Origin: Microcebus murinus
Lineage: Eukaryota > Chordata > Mammalia > Primates > Cheirogaleidae
DNA length: 64,000 nucleotides
Direction: 5' to 3'
Assembly (NCBI RefSeq): GCF_040939455.1
Contig: NC_134117.1
Location: 61,402,501-61,466,500, forward strand
A model generated the notes under the pieces. That model saw only the letters and a program-made list of their open reading frames with translations, was not told the DNA's origin and ran no database searches. This document shows positions 12,701 to 25,262 of this stretch, in pieces. How positions within the stretch are numbered: the stretch's first letter is position 1; the number at the start of each line of letters is the position of its first letter. The position numbers were made by a program, and so were the translations under genes.

Positions 12701-15700
12701 TCCTTGGGGAGACTCCTACAGATGTAGGATGGAGGATTCCGTTCTGGGGCAAGTGATGTCCCAAGGGGCAGGAGAGCGAGGCAGGGCCCAGGTATGCTGC
12801 TGGGAGTCAGGGTCGCTACTGTGGCGGTGACTGAGAAAGGCTCGTATCAGAGATGCAGGAGGATTTATGGGTGAAATGTGTGATATCTTGAACTTGTTTT
12901 AAAATCCTCTGTCCAAAAACATGGAAGAGATAGATGACATAATACTGATAAAAATAATAATAAAAATGACATAATACTGATAAAAATACTTAGGGCTTGG
13001 TCTTGGCTTCAGGGAGTTTGTTACACTGTTGATTCTATTTTTGTGTACATTTGAAAATAATGAACAATGAAAAATTAAACAGAAATTTAAAGAAAAGAAA
13101 CAGCTGCCTCTCCTGCTGCCTGCTCCCCTCTCAGCATTCCTGTCACTGCACTGGGGCGTTTCTCTTTCCCTGGGAACATCACTGGGGTGTCTGAATCTTT
13201 GTGTTCCCTGCACCCAGCCTGGGGACCGGCACAGTGTAGGTGCGCAGTGACTGAGATTTTGGTAAAAAGGTGGATAGATGTGTCAAGGGTGGGCGTCCCT
13301 CCTGGCCGCCATGACCAAGAGCTCCAGGGTCGGAGCTGCCCAACCCGAGCAGGGCCTGGTGGGCTGTGCTGATGGGGCATGGTGCATTACATGGGCAGAT
13401 CTGAACCCCGGGACCTTCCGCCAGGGGACAGTGTGTGTGCTGGGTGCTCACCTGCTCTCAGCCCTCCCCTCCTGCCCAAGGTCTCGCTCCTCTTAGGTTG
13501 CTGTGCTCTCACTTTTCTCAGCATCTAAACCTCTTAGGAAAGGACGAGGAAGGTGTGAGTGACCAGTCACACTTAACCACACCCCTGGACGTTTTGCATT
13601 TAAATAAGGGACAAGGCCTATGTTAAGGCAATGGGCCTAACTGGTGGCACTGTAGACTCTGATTAGCAGTCAGAGAAGTGTGGGGAGTGAGAAAGTGTTC
13701 CTGGCCCTGAAGATATGTCCGTTCACCACTGTACTCTCCTCTTGCACATTGTGTCCTTCCTGAATTAGAACCAGAGAGGGGGCTGAGATGAACGACTAAG
13801 GCAAGAGCACCATCCTCACTCCCGTGTTCTCCAGGGATCGTGGGTGCAGAGGGGGGCAGGTAGAAAGGCCACGTTTCAGCCATCTCCATTCAGGACTTCA
13901 ACTTGATTTCTGCTCCACTCGACCCAGGGGAGGTTGCAGCTGGAGTGACTGTCCCCCTCGACCCTGGCTGTGCCCTCTGCTCCCTCCCTGCAGGGTCCGC
14001 GGGGTGCCCTGCAACCCACCAGCACCGGCACCCTCTTAGCCCAGGAGACCTGTGGACACAGCCCCAATCCCCAGGGACAATCCCAGGAAAGACGGGGCAT
14101 TCTCAGTGCTTGTCTTCAGCTCCTCCAGCCCTGCCGTCCAGTGCCCTTCCCCTCCCCAGACCCAGCACGTCACAGGGTCTCTCCCCTGCGTCCAGCCCTA
14201 CTCTGCAGAGACAGCAGCAAACTTGCAGATGGAGGTGTCAGTGGCCAGTGGGGCTTCCCCTGTGACTGCCCCGACAGGTGTGCATGGTGGCTGCCCAGTG
14301 AGAAGAGAAGCGGTTCGAAGGCAGAGAGCAAAGTCACACCTGGGAACAAGGGGAAGCCGCCTGGCAAGGCAGGGCAGGGGGCGTTTGCAGGAGACAGCCT
14401 GGCCGGGTACAGGGACTACAGGTGGGACACAGCTGAAGGCCCAACAGCCACTGATGCTACCACTGACAGGGGCCACCTGGGGGCCTCTTCAGGGTGGGTG
14501 CAGCAGGTGGCCACAAAGCCATGTGAGGAGGGCAGACAGCTGGCGTGGGTATGGGGGGGGAGCTGGATAGGTAGGGCGAGGGCCAAGGAGGGTGTGCACG
14601 AGGGCGGGCATGCTGGGAGCTCTGGGAGTCCCAGGGGAGAGCTGGGAGCAGCAGGAGATGCACGGAAAGGGGGCGGGGTCAGTGAGAAGAGGGCGGGCAT
14701 GGGAGCCTGGCCACACTGCAGACTTGACTTCAGTGAGGAGGGAAACAAAGGCAGGCCCTCTCTGCCAGCATCCACGGATCAAAGGGCAGAGACGGAGGGC
14801 ACGTGGGGACAGGCTGGCGTCCTCCCAACTGTCCTGCGGGTGGTCATGTCTTCAGCAGGAGGCGAGATGCTAGGCAAACTGAGGGGTGAGGCAGTGGGGG
14901 CGGCGTTTGGGAGGTGAGAAGCAGTCACTGTGGGACTGAAGGAATCTCACCTGTAGGGGACACCCGGCATGCACAACTCAGACACTTTGAGGGACTCCAG
15001 ACCTGAGTGAAGACTGCCCTGGTCCCTGAGTGTGGGACCTGTTCTAACCACCCGTGTAAGACCAGGAACGCGTGTTCCCCAGCCAGAGGCGGTGTCCACC
15101 CTGCTCCGCCTGCCTGTCAGGACCCTCCGGGAAGCGCAGACCCCTGACTCCCCGCAGCAGACGGCTACTGGGTTCCGCCACTGGGGCTCGCTGTGTGGCC
15201 ACGATAATCGGCCAGCTCAGCCTGCAGGTACAGGCGTGTGCGTGCGTGTGTGCGTGTGAGAGTCAGCAAGAGAGATTGAGAGAGAGAGCGCTTGGAGAGT
15301 TTGAGAGAGAGAGCGGCAGCGCCAGCAGGTGCCCGAGTCTCAGTGGGTGGGAGTGAGGGCTGGTGTTGGGGAGAAGGGGAGAGGGTGCACAGCTGAGAGG
15401 AAGGCCTCTTCCACGGGTGCCCGACAGGGCACAGGGCCCAAGGGCTTGTGTGCTTCGAGCCTTTCAGGGTGCCTGAGCCCGCCCAGCTGGGCATCTGCTC
15501 TGCCTGGCAGGAGGCTGCAGGTTCCCTGGGAGGCGCATGGGCTGGAACCGTGAGCACTGGGGGCGTAGGGTGGTGCAGCTGCCCCTCCCAGTACTCTCCT
15601 GCCTCTCCGTGTTTTAAACAAACATCTCCAGGCTCCAGAAAGGGGACATCGGGTCCAACAGTAGGAAAGTGACAACAAATGGGTATGAAACAGCTATATA

Positions 15701-17100
15701 TTGGAACAGACTCCTTCCTTTGGATTCTGTGACTCTGCAAACATTGACGTTTTAAAATAAATTTTTCGCATCAGTCTAATTATCAGGTACAGCAGGGGAT
15801 AATCGTCTGTCACACTGCTTCCCCGTCATCTCAGCCCCAGGCCTCAAGAAGGCTCTGGGGCACCGAGGCAGGAAGACCCCTGGGGATGGGGTGCAGGAGA
15901 CGCCCCTCAGGCCCTGTGCCCGCTGCCCCCTGCCCCGCGTGCACCTCTGCAGACTCGGCCCCTACTGGTCTCTGAGACAGCCTGAGCCCCGCCCCTCCCC
16001 TTCAGGGCCTCTGGACTATCATCTGGTGAGCACCCACCCAGGGCCACCTGCTCTCTGATCCCACGACCCTTTCCCAGGGTGCCCTGCAGCCCCAGGGTAG
16101 CAGGGAAATACAGAGGGAAGGGTCAGGATTTCTGGTTATAATAACTGGATCCAGCAACCCTGGATCGGTAGCCTGGGCCGGTGTCTGGCGCTGCACCCCC
16201 AGGACTGGGTTGCTGGCTGACCCTGTGCTCTGCAGGGGCTGCACGTCCCCGCAGACACCCATCCTCTTTAGTGCTTGGCTCACCTTAGACCCCGGAATCC
16301 ACACACTAAAGGCTTAAAGAGGAGAGACCTGCACCTCCTCCGCACATCTGAGTATTTGGGGACCCAACAGAAGTCTTACGAGTCACTTGTCCCCCGCAAG
16401 GTTTTCATGGTTTCGGGGGACAAGGTCAAATTAGATGGGACAAGAGTAGCTAGAAGGGAGCCAAGGTCTACAAAGCAGAGTGGTGGGTCCCCTTCGGTTC
16501 AGGAAATTGCTGGAGTTAACTTCAGAGAGCCCTGGATGCTGCCCCGAACTCTCTGGGTGCCCTCAGGTAACTTCCTGGACCTCTCTGGGCCTCTGTTTTG
16601 CCATCAGTAAAAGAGGATGGTCACTCCGGCTGACAGAACTACAGGTGGACTTGACACGATGGTGGTGGCAAGGGCCTGGCAGAGCCTTGGAAAGTGCCCT
16701 CCATAAGGCAATCACTCTGCCACCCTCCCCAAAATCTTATCTTCAAAGAGCTGCCCTCAGTCATGGACAATTTCAGGGTCACTTGGAGCCCCCTCCTGGC
16801 CCATTCCACCTGGGGCTTCCAGAAGACGGGCTTGTGTGAGGCAGCCCTGTTCCAGGGGCTGAGGTCACTTCTCTCAGGACCAGGGCAGGTCTTGGCTCCA
16901 TGTCCAGGGCGTCCCAGGCCACTATCTGTGGCAAGCCGGGGCTGAGGCGTGGTGGAAGCCCAGGCTCTCCATGGCCTGCTATTGCAGGGACCGAAACTGC
17001 CCTCCCCTGGCTCACGTGATGACCTCGGAGGCAAAGGGAACCTGCCCAAAGGCAGGATCATGGGGCTCTCACATGTTCGTGTTCCTCAGAGACTGGGCAT
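9720..17100. other. GC-rich block without recognisable gene
   Basis: This block is GC-rich and CpG-containing, which produces many long overlapping frames on both strands, the longest being 315 codons at 13970-14917. Their composition (Gly, Pro, Arg, Ser) and their overlap in several frames mark them as chance. A 22-bp segment repeats with a 32-bp period at about 12934-12987. No exon here matches a family I know. Confidence 0.5.
15236..15325. repeat. GT-rich then GA-rich simple repeat
   Basis: A GTGTGCGT-like run is followed by an imperfect GAGA tract. Confidence 0.8.
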
Positions 17101-17139
17101 GTTTGGGGGCCCCAGGGCCTGGTGGCAGGAAGCACTTAC

Positions 17140-17221
17140 CTTCCTGCTGCACAGACAGCAGAGCCCAGAGCAGCAGCGGCACAGCAGGGGGGATGAGCCA
17201 GTAGCAGTCCTGGAAAAGGCT
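17140..17221 (-). other. possible exon with hydrophobic segment, gene unknown
   Basis: On the minus strand a pyrimidine tract and CAG acceptor precede an 82-bp segment that ends at a consensus donor (GAAG then GTAAGT). One frame is open and encodes a hydrophobic stretch starting SLFQDCYWLIPP, consistent with a signal anchor or membrane segment. It lies 1.3 kb from the promoter-like cluster at 18.47-18.65 kb and could belong to a minus-strand transcript from it. I do not recognise the protein; a chance match remains possible. Confidence 0.25.
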
Positions 17222-17565
17222 CTGGGGGAGGGGAACATCCCTGACAGTCCAGCAGATAAGGCAAATGTCAGCAGCTGGGGAGCCTGGGTGGCCTCTTCCC
17301 CACCAACAGCCACCCATCTGCCCCCACTCCCTTGGCCCCATACAACCCCACCTAAGGGGCCACAGTGGGGCAGGAGCTGGGGCTGGTCTCCACCTTTCAG
17401 GGATCAGCCACCACCTGCGCCTCCACGTGGGAAGCCAACACTGCAGAAGAGTCTGGCTGCACCCGCGGCAGCGCTCTAGTTTCCTGAGAGAGGGAAGGGA
17501 CAGCAGAGGAGTAGGGACGGCCCCTGACAGCCCTGCTGGGTCTCAGAATGCCCTTCCCACAGAGC

Positions 17566-17720
17566 GTGCTGCCACGCACCCACACACGTGTAAACACACA
17601 CACAAGTGTAAACACACACACTTGCACACAGATACACGTGCACACTCACCAACACATATGCACTCCCAAACACAGGCACATTCACTACACACGTACACAC
17701 AGGCACGTGCAACGTGCACA
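17566..17720. repeat. imperfect (CA)n-rich tract
   Basis: Repeated ACACAC, interrupted every 10-20 bases by G or T. Frames across it are repeat artefacts. Confidence 0.85.
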
Positions 17721-18473
17721 CGCACACGGGGCGCGCCAGCGGCTTCAGGGAGCTTTTCCCGGGTTGAGGCGCCATGCTGTGAAAGGGAGGTAGCAGGTCC
17801 TGACCCCACAGTTGCACCAACTGCCCAACTGCCCTTCAGTTCACCTGCATCTAACCTTCTCCCTGAGAACTGCCTTTCTGCCAAGCCCTGACTGTGTAGC
17901 CCGGGCTGTTTCTGAGATGTGTGAACACGCTAATGGCCACAGTCCCTGGTAAAAGGCAGAGTACATTTTAATATGAACGTCTTTCATCCTTGAATAACAC
18001 AAAGCTCTGAAAGAATTAGGTTCAGGTTTTCACATATCATACCCAAAAATATTTTGGACTAACTCCAAAGTAAAAACATTCACCTGGGGAGTAATTTTTT
18101 CCCCAAAATATAGACCACCACGGAATAAAAGCGCTACTTCACAGCCCTAAGCGGGACTTGGGCACCGCCAGGCTCCCCTGTGCACGGGGAGGAAGCTCAG
18201 GGAAACGCCTGCTTAGGCGGGTGGCGCTGATGGGTCAGAGCTGCCACTTTACATCCATTCCAGCTGCCCTGGGCAGAGCTGGGACAAGTCAGTGAAAGCT
18301 GAGTGCTCTGCGGGTCCCCATGGTTTCTCCTGGGTCCCAAGGTTAGCTGTGGTGGAGACCCAGAGCCGCCATCCCTCCCTCCAGAGCCCAGCAGCTGACT
18401 GAGGGGAAGGGGTCTGAGATGAACCAAAGGTTTTCTGTCAGGACTTGGCTGACAGGATGGCTTCCTGCATGCG

Positions 18474-18650
18474 CGACCGGGGGCGTGGCCTCGAGGTCAG
18501 TGGAGCAGCTGTGCTCACGTGAGAGCACCTTGGCAAAGGGGCGGGGCGAAGCAGCCAGGGAAAACGGTCAGGAACCGCAGGGGCGGAGCCAGTATCTGAT
18601 TGACAGTCGAGAGGCCAATGAGAGAAGGCAGGCCACACCAAGGAATGCGC
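18474..18650. promoter_or_regulatory. GC-box/CCAAT/E-box cluster, promoter-like
   Basis: Within 150 bp there are three GC boxes (around 18478-18488, 18537-18547 and 18580-18590), a CACGTG E-box (18516-18521) and a CCAAT box (18614-18618), all in CpG-containing DNA. This resembles a TATA-less housekeeping promoter and could act in either direction. No first exon can be tied to it, so its function is inferred. Confidence 0.4.
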
Positions 18651-18814
18651 CACCTTCAGTTAAACTGTCAGGGCGCCCGGGAAATCTAATGGGTTTTGCC
18701 TGTCAGGTTCCTAACTTGGCTGGGCTTGGCCTAGCGCTCTCAAAACTGACCTTTTCTGGCGGTCTTAGAACCCATTCGTGGACTGTCTCCTCCGTCGTCT
18801 GTACCTTTCTCCAC

Positions 18815-18945
18815 AGGCGCTGGTGAGCACTATTACCACGTCCATTTCACAGGTGCGGCAGCTGAGGCTTAGAGGTAGGAAGCTCAGCAAGGCCACAGCT
18901 GGGATCCCAATCTTGGCACCTGACCCCAGAGCCCATCCTGTCCAG
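18815..18945 (+). repeat. MIR SINE fragment
   Basis: A diverged MIR core: TCCATTTCACAGGTGCGGCA, then a GCTGAGGCTTAGAGG block, then a CAAGGCCACAGCTGGGAT-like segment. Confidence 0.6.
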
Positions 18946-19319
18946 CGCGCTGCAGTTCCACTGGCCCGGACACCAGGGAGTCAAGGTGGAGCAGGGCCGG
19001 TAAAGGGACCCGGATGAGTGCAGTTGAGCAGATTGCTGGCGGCAGTGTCCTCGGAGTGGACATAAATAGTGATAAGTAGCTGTTGGGTCCCACACGGCGT
19101 GAGAGCTCAGAGGATGCAGATGGGAGGGGAGACAGGAGACAGGAAGGTGAGAATGTGGGTGTCATGGGCCAGGCTGTCCCGCAGCTGGCAGAGCCTGGCA
19201 GCACTGCAGTCTGATGTGGCTTTGGGTTACCCCCAGGTGCAGAAAAGCTGTTCCCTCGGGGCTGTGGTGTTTCCCAGGTGTGAAGTTCAGCATTTTAGGA
19301 GGACACCAGTATTAGTCCC

Positions 19320-19538
19320 TAGGAGACAGTTGCCTCTGTCTGCTAGGGCTGCGACTACAAAATACCACAGAGAAGGTGGCTTAGACAACAGATTTCTTTT
19401 CTCATAGCCCCAGAGGCTTAGTGTCTGAGATTAGGGTGCTGGCAGGTGTGGTTCCTGGCCAGGCCTCTTTCTAGCTTGCAGAAGGTCACCTTCCATCTGC
19501 GTCCTCACATGGTGGGAGGACTCTCCTTTCTATCTTTG

Positions 19539-19570
<32 letters not shown>

Positions 19571-19720
19571 CTTATAAAACCAGCAATGCTGTTGGCTTAT
19601 GAAGGCACACTTAGGACCTCATTTAATCTTAACTGCCTCCTTAAAAGCCTTGTCTCCACATGGAGTCACATTGGGGGTTAGATTTTCAACACATGAATTT
19701 GTGCACACACAGTTATTTCC
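19320..19720 (-). repeat. old LTR-like repeat (MaLR type), antisense
   Basis: It contains CTGCTAGGGCTGCGACTACA, a GTGGCTTAGACAACAG block and, near the end, GACCTCATTTAATCTTAAC and GGGGGTTAGATTTTCAACAC. These are the usual landmarks of this old LTR class. It includes a CT-rich simple repeat at about 19531-19572. Confidence 0.5.
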
Positions 19721-22500
19721 ATAACAACGGTTCATACTCAGTAAGTATGTAACAAGTGGTAATGGAGCACTGAAGAAATTGAACAGTTTGACAACTCACA
19801 TGTAACTGAAGTTCTTTCACAAATATTAGCTGGTATAATGCGCATGACATTCCCTGTGCCTGGGTGAGCCTTAGCCGTGGGGGAAAATTCTGAGGAGAAC
19901 TTTCGTGGGAGCTCATGGTTATCTTCCAGTAGCCACCACGAGGAGGTCTGAGAAAGTTACACCACGTGTCCTTAATGGGCCTTAGTGAATCCATTATTCT
20001 CTGATTGACCTAAACATTTCTTGAACTGTCATTTAGCTGGTGCAGCTTCTGGAATAATGATATCCCTAATGAACACCCCAAGTAAAAGGAAATAATAATG
20101 ATGTTTATTTTGTATTGTTTAATGTTGTCCTTCTAGCTGAAGATAAAAGGTAGAGAGATTAAAATTTGAGGTAATCATAAACTCTGAGCCAGCTGAAGAA
20201 GTCGGATTGTGGCTCCATCTGGCACCTGCCTGAGCAGGAGAATGAAAAGACAGGGCATTTATTTGTCAGTGAGATTCCTAGAGCTGTCTTGAAATCCAAG
20301 CCACCTTGCAGTTCTAGTCTGCAAGAAGTCCCACCTTGTCATCAGCTTCTGTTCTTGGTGTTCCCAGACAGTCTCAGTTCTTAATTTCTGACCACCTAAA
20401 CTTTCAACATAACTCCCTTTTACTTTTGCTAGTTCTCCCCTGCAAACAGAGCACTTGACTGGAACAGAGTCATGTGGACCTGGGTTTGAACCCTTGGCTC
20501 TTCCCTTATTAGCTGTGACTGTGAGCACAGCTTGAGCATCAGTACACAGCTGATCCTTGTGGTGTTGTGGAGATCCAAGGAAAGCCTAAAAGGAAAAGGG
20601 CCTGCAGAGGGTTTAGCACCTAGCCAATGCTCAGAATGTGTGACATCCCTTTATTCTTTCCCTTTCTGTCATGTTTAAATGGCTTTTCAATGGCATATTC
20701 CCCTCTCAGGATTAAATTCTCTTAGTGTTTTCGAGTCATCTTACTTATGGTAATCCCTCCACCTGTGTGTGTCTCTGGTCATTTCAATGTCCCCTAAACT
20801 ATAATTGGAAGTTCATAATGGCAACCACCTTCCCCCTTCTAAATGGATTGACACTGTCACTTCTCTTCATGAGGCCAGGTTAGTAAGGATGAATGACGGA
20901 TCTATTAATATTAACACAATTGGTTTTAAAGTTGTGAACATTTGTACTTAGATTGACATGGAAATAGCTTGCAGTGAGAGAGGTGTGGGGACCAGGATGG
21001 TAGAGTGTGTCCTCCAGATGGTGACTGAAGGAGGAAAGTGGGAGATAAAGCCTTCTCAGAGAAAATAGTTTCATAAGAGGAGACAAAATACGATATAAAA
21101 ATGGAGCAGAAGTTCTTTCTAGACCTTGGTCTAGCAGGGAAATAGAAATAAGGTCATGTTGGGATTGGGAAGCTGTTCCAGGCAAAGCTCAGTGTCTTTG
21201 AAGACAACTCTGTATTCTGGAGCCAAAGAGAACGCTGTTATTTCTTCAGGACAGAACACTATGGCAGGGGCTCTCATCTGTACTGGAAATGGAGGCCAGG
21301 GAAAACTAAGAAGCACACTTAAGGTATCTGTAAGGTATGGGTGTGTATGCTCCCCTGTGTATGCTCACTCCTACAAGCTGTGCTCATACTTCTCTGCCTG
21401 AGTGCCATGATTTCCACGTGTCCACAGCAGGGTAAAGTGGAGCAGCTGTGGCATGCAAATGCTGCCTTGCAGAGACACGGGAGCAGAATGCTGCAAAGGT
21501 CCTCACAGATACCCTCCCTGACCCCAGAGGCGGACATCTTCAAGAGCACATCTGCAAGCCTTTCATAGACGCATTAGAGTGGGATCCAAGCAGCAGGAGA
21601 GTGGTAGTACAGGTTTGGTTTTGGGGCTCTCCTAGGCTCCTTCTTGCTATAGCCCCCACATATGTCCCTGGATGGGCTGCATGATATTGGCATAGCTTCA
21701 TGTGGGCATGGAACGGATGGAGAGGACATGATCTCTGCCTTCCAGGAAATGTACAACCAAGGAGAAACTTGGTAACAAGTATGAAGACTGCTCTTGATTT
21801 CAATCCCCTTCTTCCTGGCTCACGAGAGAGCTACAGTATTTATTTTATTCCCAGGACCATGGTTGATAGAACCCAGAAAGTTCATGGCATCGATTTTGCA
21901 TTTCCCTTTGTGCCCTATTCCATCCTGAAAGGACTTCCTGGCAGGGCTGCTATTCCAGGATTTGGGGGTGGCCAAATGGAGATATTTGAGAGTCCAGTGG
22001 GCACTATGTGTGTGAACAGTGAGAGAGCGTGATTACAGCAACTGAGAGGTGGTCTTGCTCCCTGTGACCGGTTGCCTTTGCAGAGATTTTCATGTTAGAG
22101 TTAGGCAAAGTAGCCTGTCAGTTTATCTTTCTTTGTAGTAGTCGTTTTGTCTATAAAAATGTTAAACACAGCTGGAGGGTGTGAGGTCAGTTAGGCTCAA
22201 GGCAAATGAGGATGTGAATGGCTGTGGACGCCATGCCCCACAGCACTGAATCTTTCCAGATTTCTCTGGACACACAAATGCTTTGATGTTGAGAAACACA
22301 AAAATAACTGGCTTCTTCACAGATTCAACATTCTGTCTTAGTCTCCAGGAAGTAGTTGACTGAGCACTGGAGGAATGTGATCAAGGGCCCCTGAGTCTTT
22401 CCTCCCTGGCTGGGAGTGAGGGAGGCATTTATTCCAGGTTGGCCATGGAGGAGAGGGGGAGGGCTGTGTCAATGGCCCCCAGCATGTCTCCTGTGTTTAT
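19721..22500. other. mostly unidentified sequence with one MIR
   Basis: Apart from the MIR at 20440-20640, I see no supported gene or repeat family here. Confidence 0.4.
20440..20640 (-). repeat. MIR SINE, antisense
   Basis: GGACCTGGGTTTGAACCC followed by TTATTAGCTGTGACTGTGAG is the antisense MIR core; the downstream part is diverged. Confidence 0.6.
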
Positions 22501-23245
22501 TTCGTTTTATAGGAAGTACTGTGTGCTGGTGAAATGAGTATGTTTCTGTGCGGGGATCTCCAAGAAGACAAGGACCTGTACATCTACATCAATGAGATGA
22601 TGAAGGAAGAGGACAGCTTTAGCCCAAGCTCCAGGGGTCCCACCTCCAGCCCCAGCCAGCAGCCCACCCTCTGCAGGGCAGGGCAGGGGCACAGGCACCG
22701 TGGAGAAGGTGAGCTGGGAGACCTGGACATTGCCACTCAGCCTGAAGCACAAACACTGCCATTCTAGCTGACAGAATAAACTGTCACCCACACAGAGTGA
22801 AGCGACACCCTCACCCCGTCCCTCACCCCACTGGGATGACAGGTCAGGGGTGGGGAGTGTAGACTGAGGCCAGAGCTGGGGCAGGGGAGGCACCAAGTTC
22901 GGGATGCTGTGTGCGCCCTCTGTGGCACTTGGTCATTACCACTCCTGGTGTCCAGGGTTGGAAAGTGAGGCTCGAAGGCCAGAGGGCGTGTGGGGGGCGG
23001 CTATAGTGCAGAGAAGGCTCCCTTCCACCCCTGCTGAGGGCCAAAGGGCTCGGGCTGTGGCCCTAACCCTTGGCCAACTGGCCTGAGGCGTGGGATTCGC
23101 TGCCTCAGCACAGCACAGACTGAACCCTCATGCCCAAGGGGTCTCAACCTGGGCCCCCCCCTCCCAAGCCTGGGCCAGACCCAGTGCACTTGGACCCCCC
23201 AACCCCCATGGTCTCCCCTCCCTGTACTCTCGCCTGAGGTGGAAG

Positions 23246-23374
23246 TTACGAGTAGGGGGGCTGCCCCAGGGCTTGTTCCCTCAGAGCCACCTCTATGGCG
23301 CTGTCACTCAAGACCACGAAGGCTGAGGTGTCGCCGGGCTCACATAGCAGGCTGATCAGTCTGGGCAAGGACAC
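23246..23374 (-). pseudogene. exon-like segment of MROH-like (HEAT-repeat) gene
   Basis: On the minus strand, a CCCTCCCAG acceptor is followed by an open frame starting VSLPRLISLLCEPGD and continuing through a Leu/Ala-rich helical stretch. It ends at a TAA instead of a donor. The helical composition suits a HEAT-type repeat, and the phrase recalls maestro HEAT-like repeat (MROH) proteins, but I recall that family only loosely. The missing donor suggests either a terminal exon or a degraded one. Confidence 0.4.
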
Positions 23375-24161
23375 CTGGGAGGGGATGTGCCAGAGGGTCA
23401 GTGCCAGCCCTGACTCAGCACCACCACGTGACCTCCTACCCCATGACCTTGGGTGCTTGTCCTGCAGGGACCTGTGAGGCCTGCAGCCGCCTCTTCCCCA
23501 GACAGGCCAATGCTGTCTGTCTCTGACCCTGCCTCTCTCTCCTCTCACCCGGGTTGGTAAAGTGTTACCATGGTGCTTATTAAAATAACACCAGGAAGGA
23601 CTTGGTCAGACAGAGGGATTTCTTGAAATTTGGAATGGTGTGACTTTGTCATCGCCTTCACTGGGGAACATTATGCAGGCAGAAGAAACACGAGAGGTCA
23701 GGACTTAGGGCTTCATGGGAGGCAATGTGGCTGCCTGCAGGGAGGTCAGCACCTCCCAGCAGGGCCCTCCATGGCCTGTTGCCCCCTCCATAGCAGCTTC
23801 CCGGGCCCCCAGGAACCCTTGGAGGCTGCTGTGAGCAGAAAGGGATACCATCTCTTCCTTTTGTACACAAGTAAAAAGTAAGCCCATAGAGCAATTTCCT
23901 AAAGATGTCACAGCCAGACGCTGGCAGAGGGACTCCAACTCCAGACTCACCACCCAGTGACCATCATGTGCTCTCCTGAAACCCTTATCAGAGGATGCCC
24001 AGGCCCTGGAGCGGGAAGAGACAGAGGGGAGAGGGGTGGAAGAAAGAGTACAAGGAGGAGATGGAGGGCAGGGAGAAGAAGGCAGTCTGGGGGACAGAGG
24101 AGTGGGCTGGGAGCCAGGAGAGGAGGAATGCAGAGGCCTGTGTGACCCCAGCTGTTTGTAC

Positions 24162-24206
24162 CGTCTGCAGGACTTTCAAAGACATGAGTCCAATGTCCGC
24201 TTCATT
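24162..24206 (-). pseudogene. small exon-like segment, same minus-strand gene
   Basis: A CTTCTTCCTCCAG acceptor, 15 open codons (NEADIGLMSLKVLQT) and a GTACAA donor. Position and strand fit the HEAT-like exon series. It is short, so the call is weak on its own. Confidence 0.3.
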
Positions 24207-24422
24207 CTGGAGGAAGAAGAAAAGAACTAAAATCTGGAAGCAATGCCCGTTGACCTGCATGGGACAAGGTTTCCCAGGGCCACTGACCAGGTTTGGGAAG
24301 GGCAAAGTCCCCCGACCCCAGTCCTGCCGGCCCAGCCTCTGGTTCCCGCTCTGCTCCGCATCCTGCCCTTTCTCTCTCCCCTCCCCTCAGCCTTTCTGCT
24401 GCCTCAGGGCTGCCCTGCTCAC

Positions 24423-24538
24423 CGAGGAGTCCCACTGGCTGAGCTTCAGGAGGTAATCTATGACCACCCTGCCCTCGGGAAGGCTCAGGTAGTCACGCTG
24501 CCCCAGCACCTCCAGAAACCTCAGGAGGGCCGGCGCAC
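24423..24538 (-). pseudogene. exon of MROH-like (HEAT-repeat) gene or relic
   Basis: The minus strand shows TCTGACCCTGCAG acceptor, 116 bp and a GTGAGC donor. The open frame reads GAPALLRFLEVLGQRDYL and continues with SLPEGRVVIDYLLKL. This amphipathic helix-turn-helix pattern is typical of HEAT repeats and is the best exon candidate of the set. It lies between other minus-strand exon candidates at 23.2 and 28.3 kb. MROH membership is my inference; another HEAT protein is possible. Confidence 0.45.
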
Positions 24539-25155
24539 CTGCAGGGTCAGACAGCATCACATGCAACACAGCAACGGACCTCAGGGACACCATCTGACCC
24601 CTTGGGTTCCAAGTGAGGACACAGAGCACCTCAGCAAGTTAGGGAGTACTTCAAGAAACTCAGGTCTCCCGAGTCCAAGTCGACTGTGACTCTTCAGTGG
24701 ACTCTGTGGCCATGACAGAGCACAGTCACTGAACCTGACCACTTCCAACGCTCCCTGAAGTTCTCACTGACATCCCTGCCACCGTCCTCCTGGAGGACTC
24801 TGAGCGCTGGGCTTGTCCACACCGTGTGTCCCCACAGGTGTCTACATAGGGGGAATCTGGGTCCAGGAAAGGCCTCGTGTTCCCGCCTTCATGGGTCAGG
24901 CCAGTAACAAATCCTGCAAGTCCCCAGGGCCCAGCCCTCAATGCCCAGACTCTTCGTGAGCCTTCTGGGACTTGGGCCCCTGTCTTTCAAGATGATGCCA
25001 CTGTCCTACATTTGGTTCTCACAGCCAGGGTGCCCTTTTCTTGCTGCCCTGACGCTCTGTCCGCATGGTCAGAGCTGGGAGGCCCTGCTGCCTACACCCA
25101 GGCTGTGGTGCTTGTTCAAAGTATAGCTGCTCAGACCCCACCCCACACATGACAC

Positions 25156-25262
25156 CTGAGGCTCTTCTCCCTCAGCAAACTGTGCATCCAGGCACTGAGG
25201 AGTGTCATCTGGAGCTCCATGGCTCCCCTGAGGACACCACAGTGCTGCCCAGAGCAAAGGCT
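25156..25262 (-). other. possible exon, same minus-strand gene
   Basis: A TGCCTCCTTCAG acceptor and CTCAG-GTGTCA donor enclose 107 bp. Two of three frames are open and one contains MELQMTLLSAWMHSLLREK. The correct frame cannot be fixed from this window, so the call is tentative. Confidence 0.25.

Noticed and set aside
13970..14917. 315-codon open frame in GC-rich DNA
   Set aside because: Several long frames overlap it on both strands, the composition is Gly/Ser/Arg/Pro-rich, and I see no domain. GC-rich DNA has few stops.
22534..22767. Plus-strand frame starting MSMFLCGDLQEDKDLYIY
   Set aside because: Looks coding-like, but the opposite strand is equally open, splice context is unclear and I find no family match. 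Not strong enough to list.
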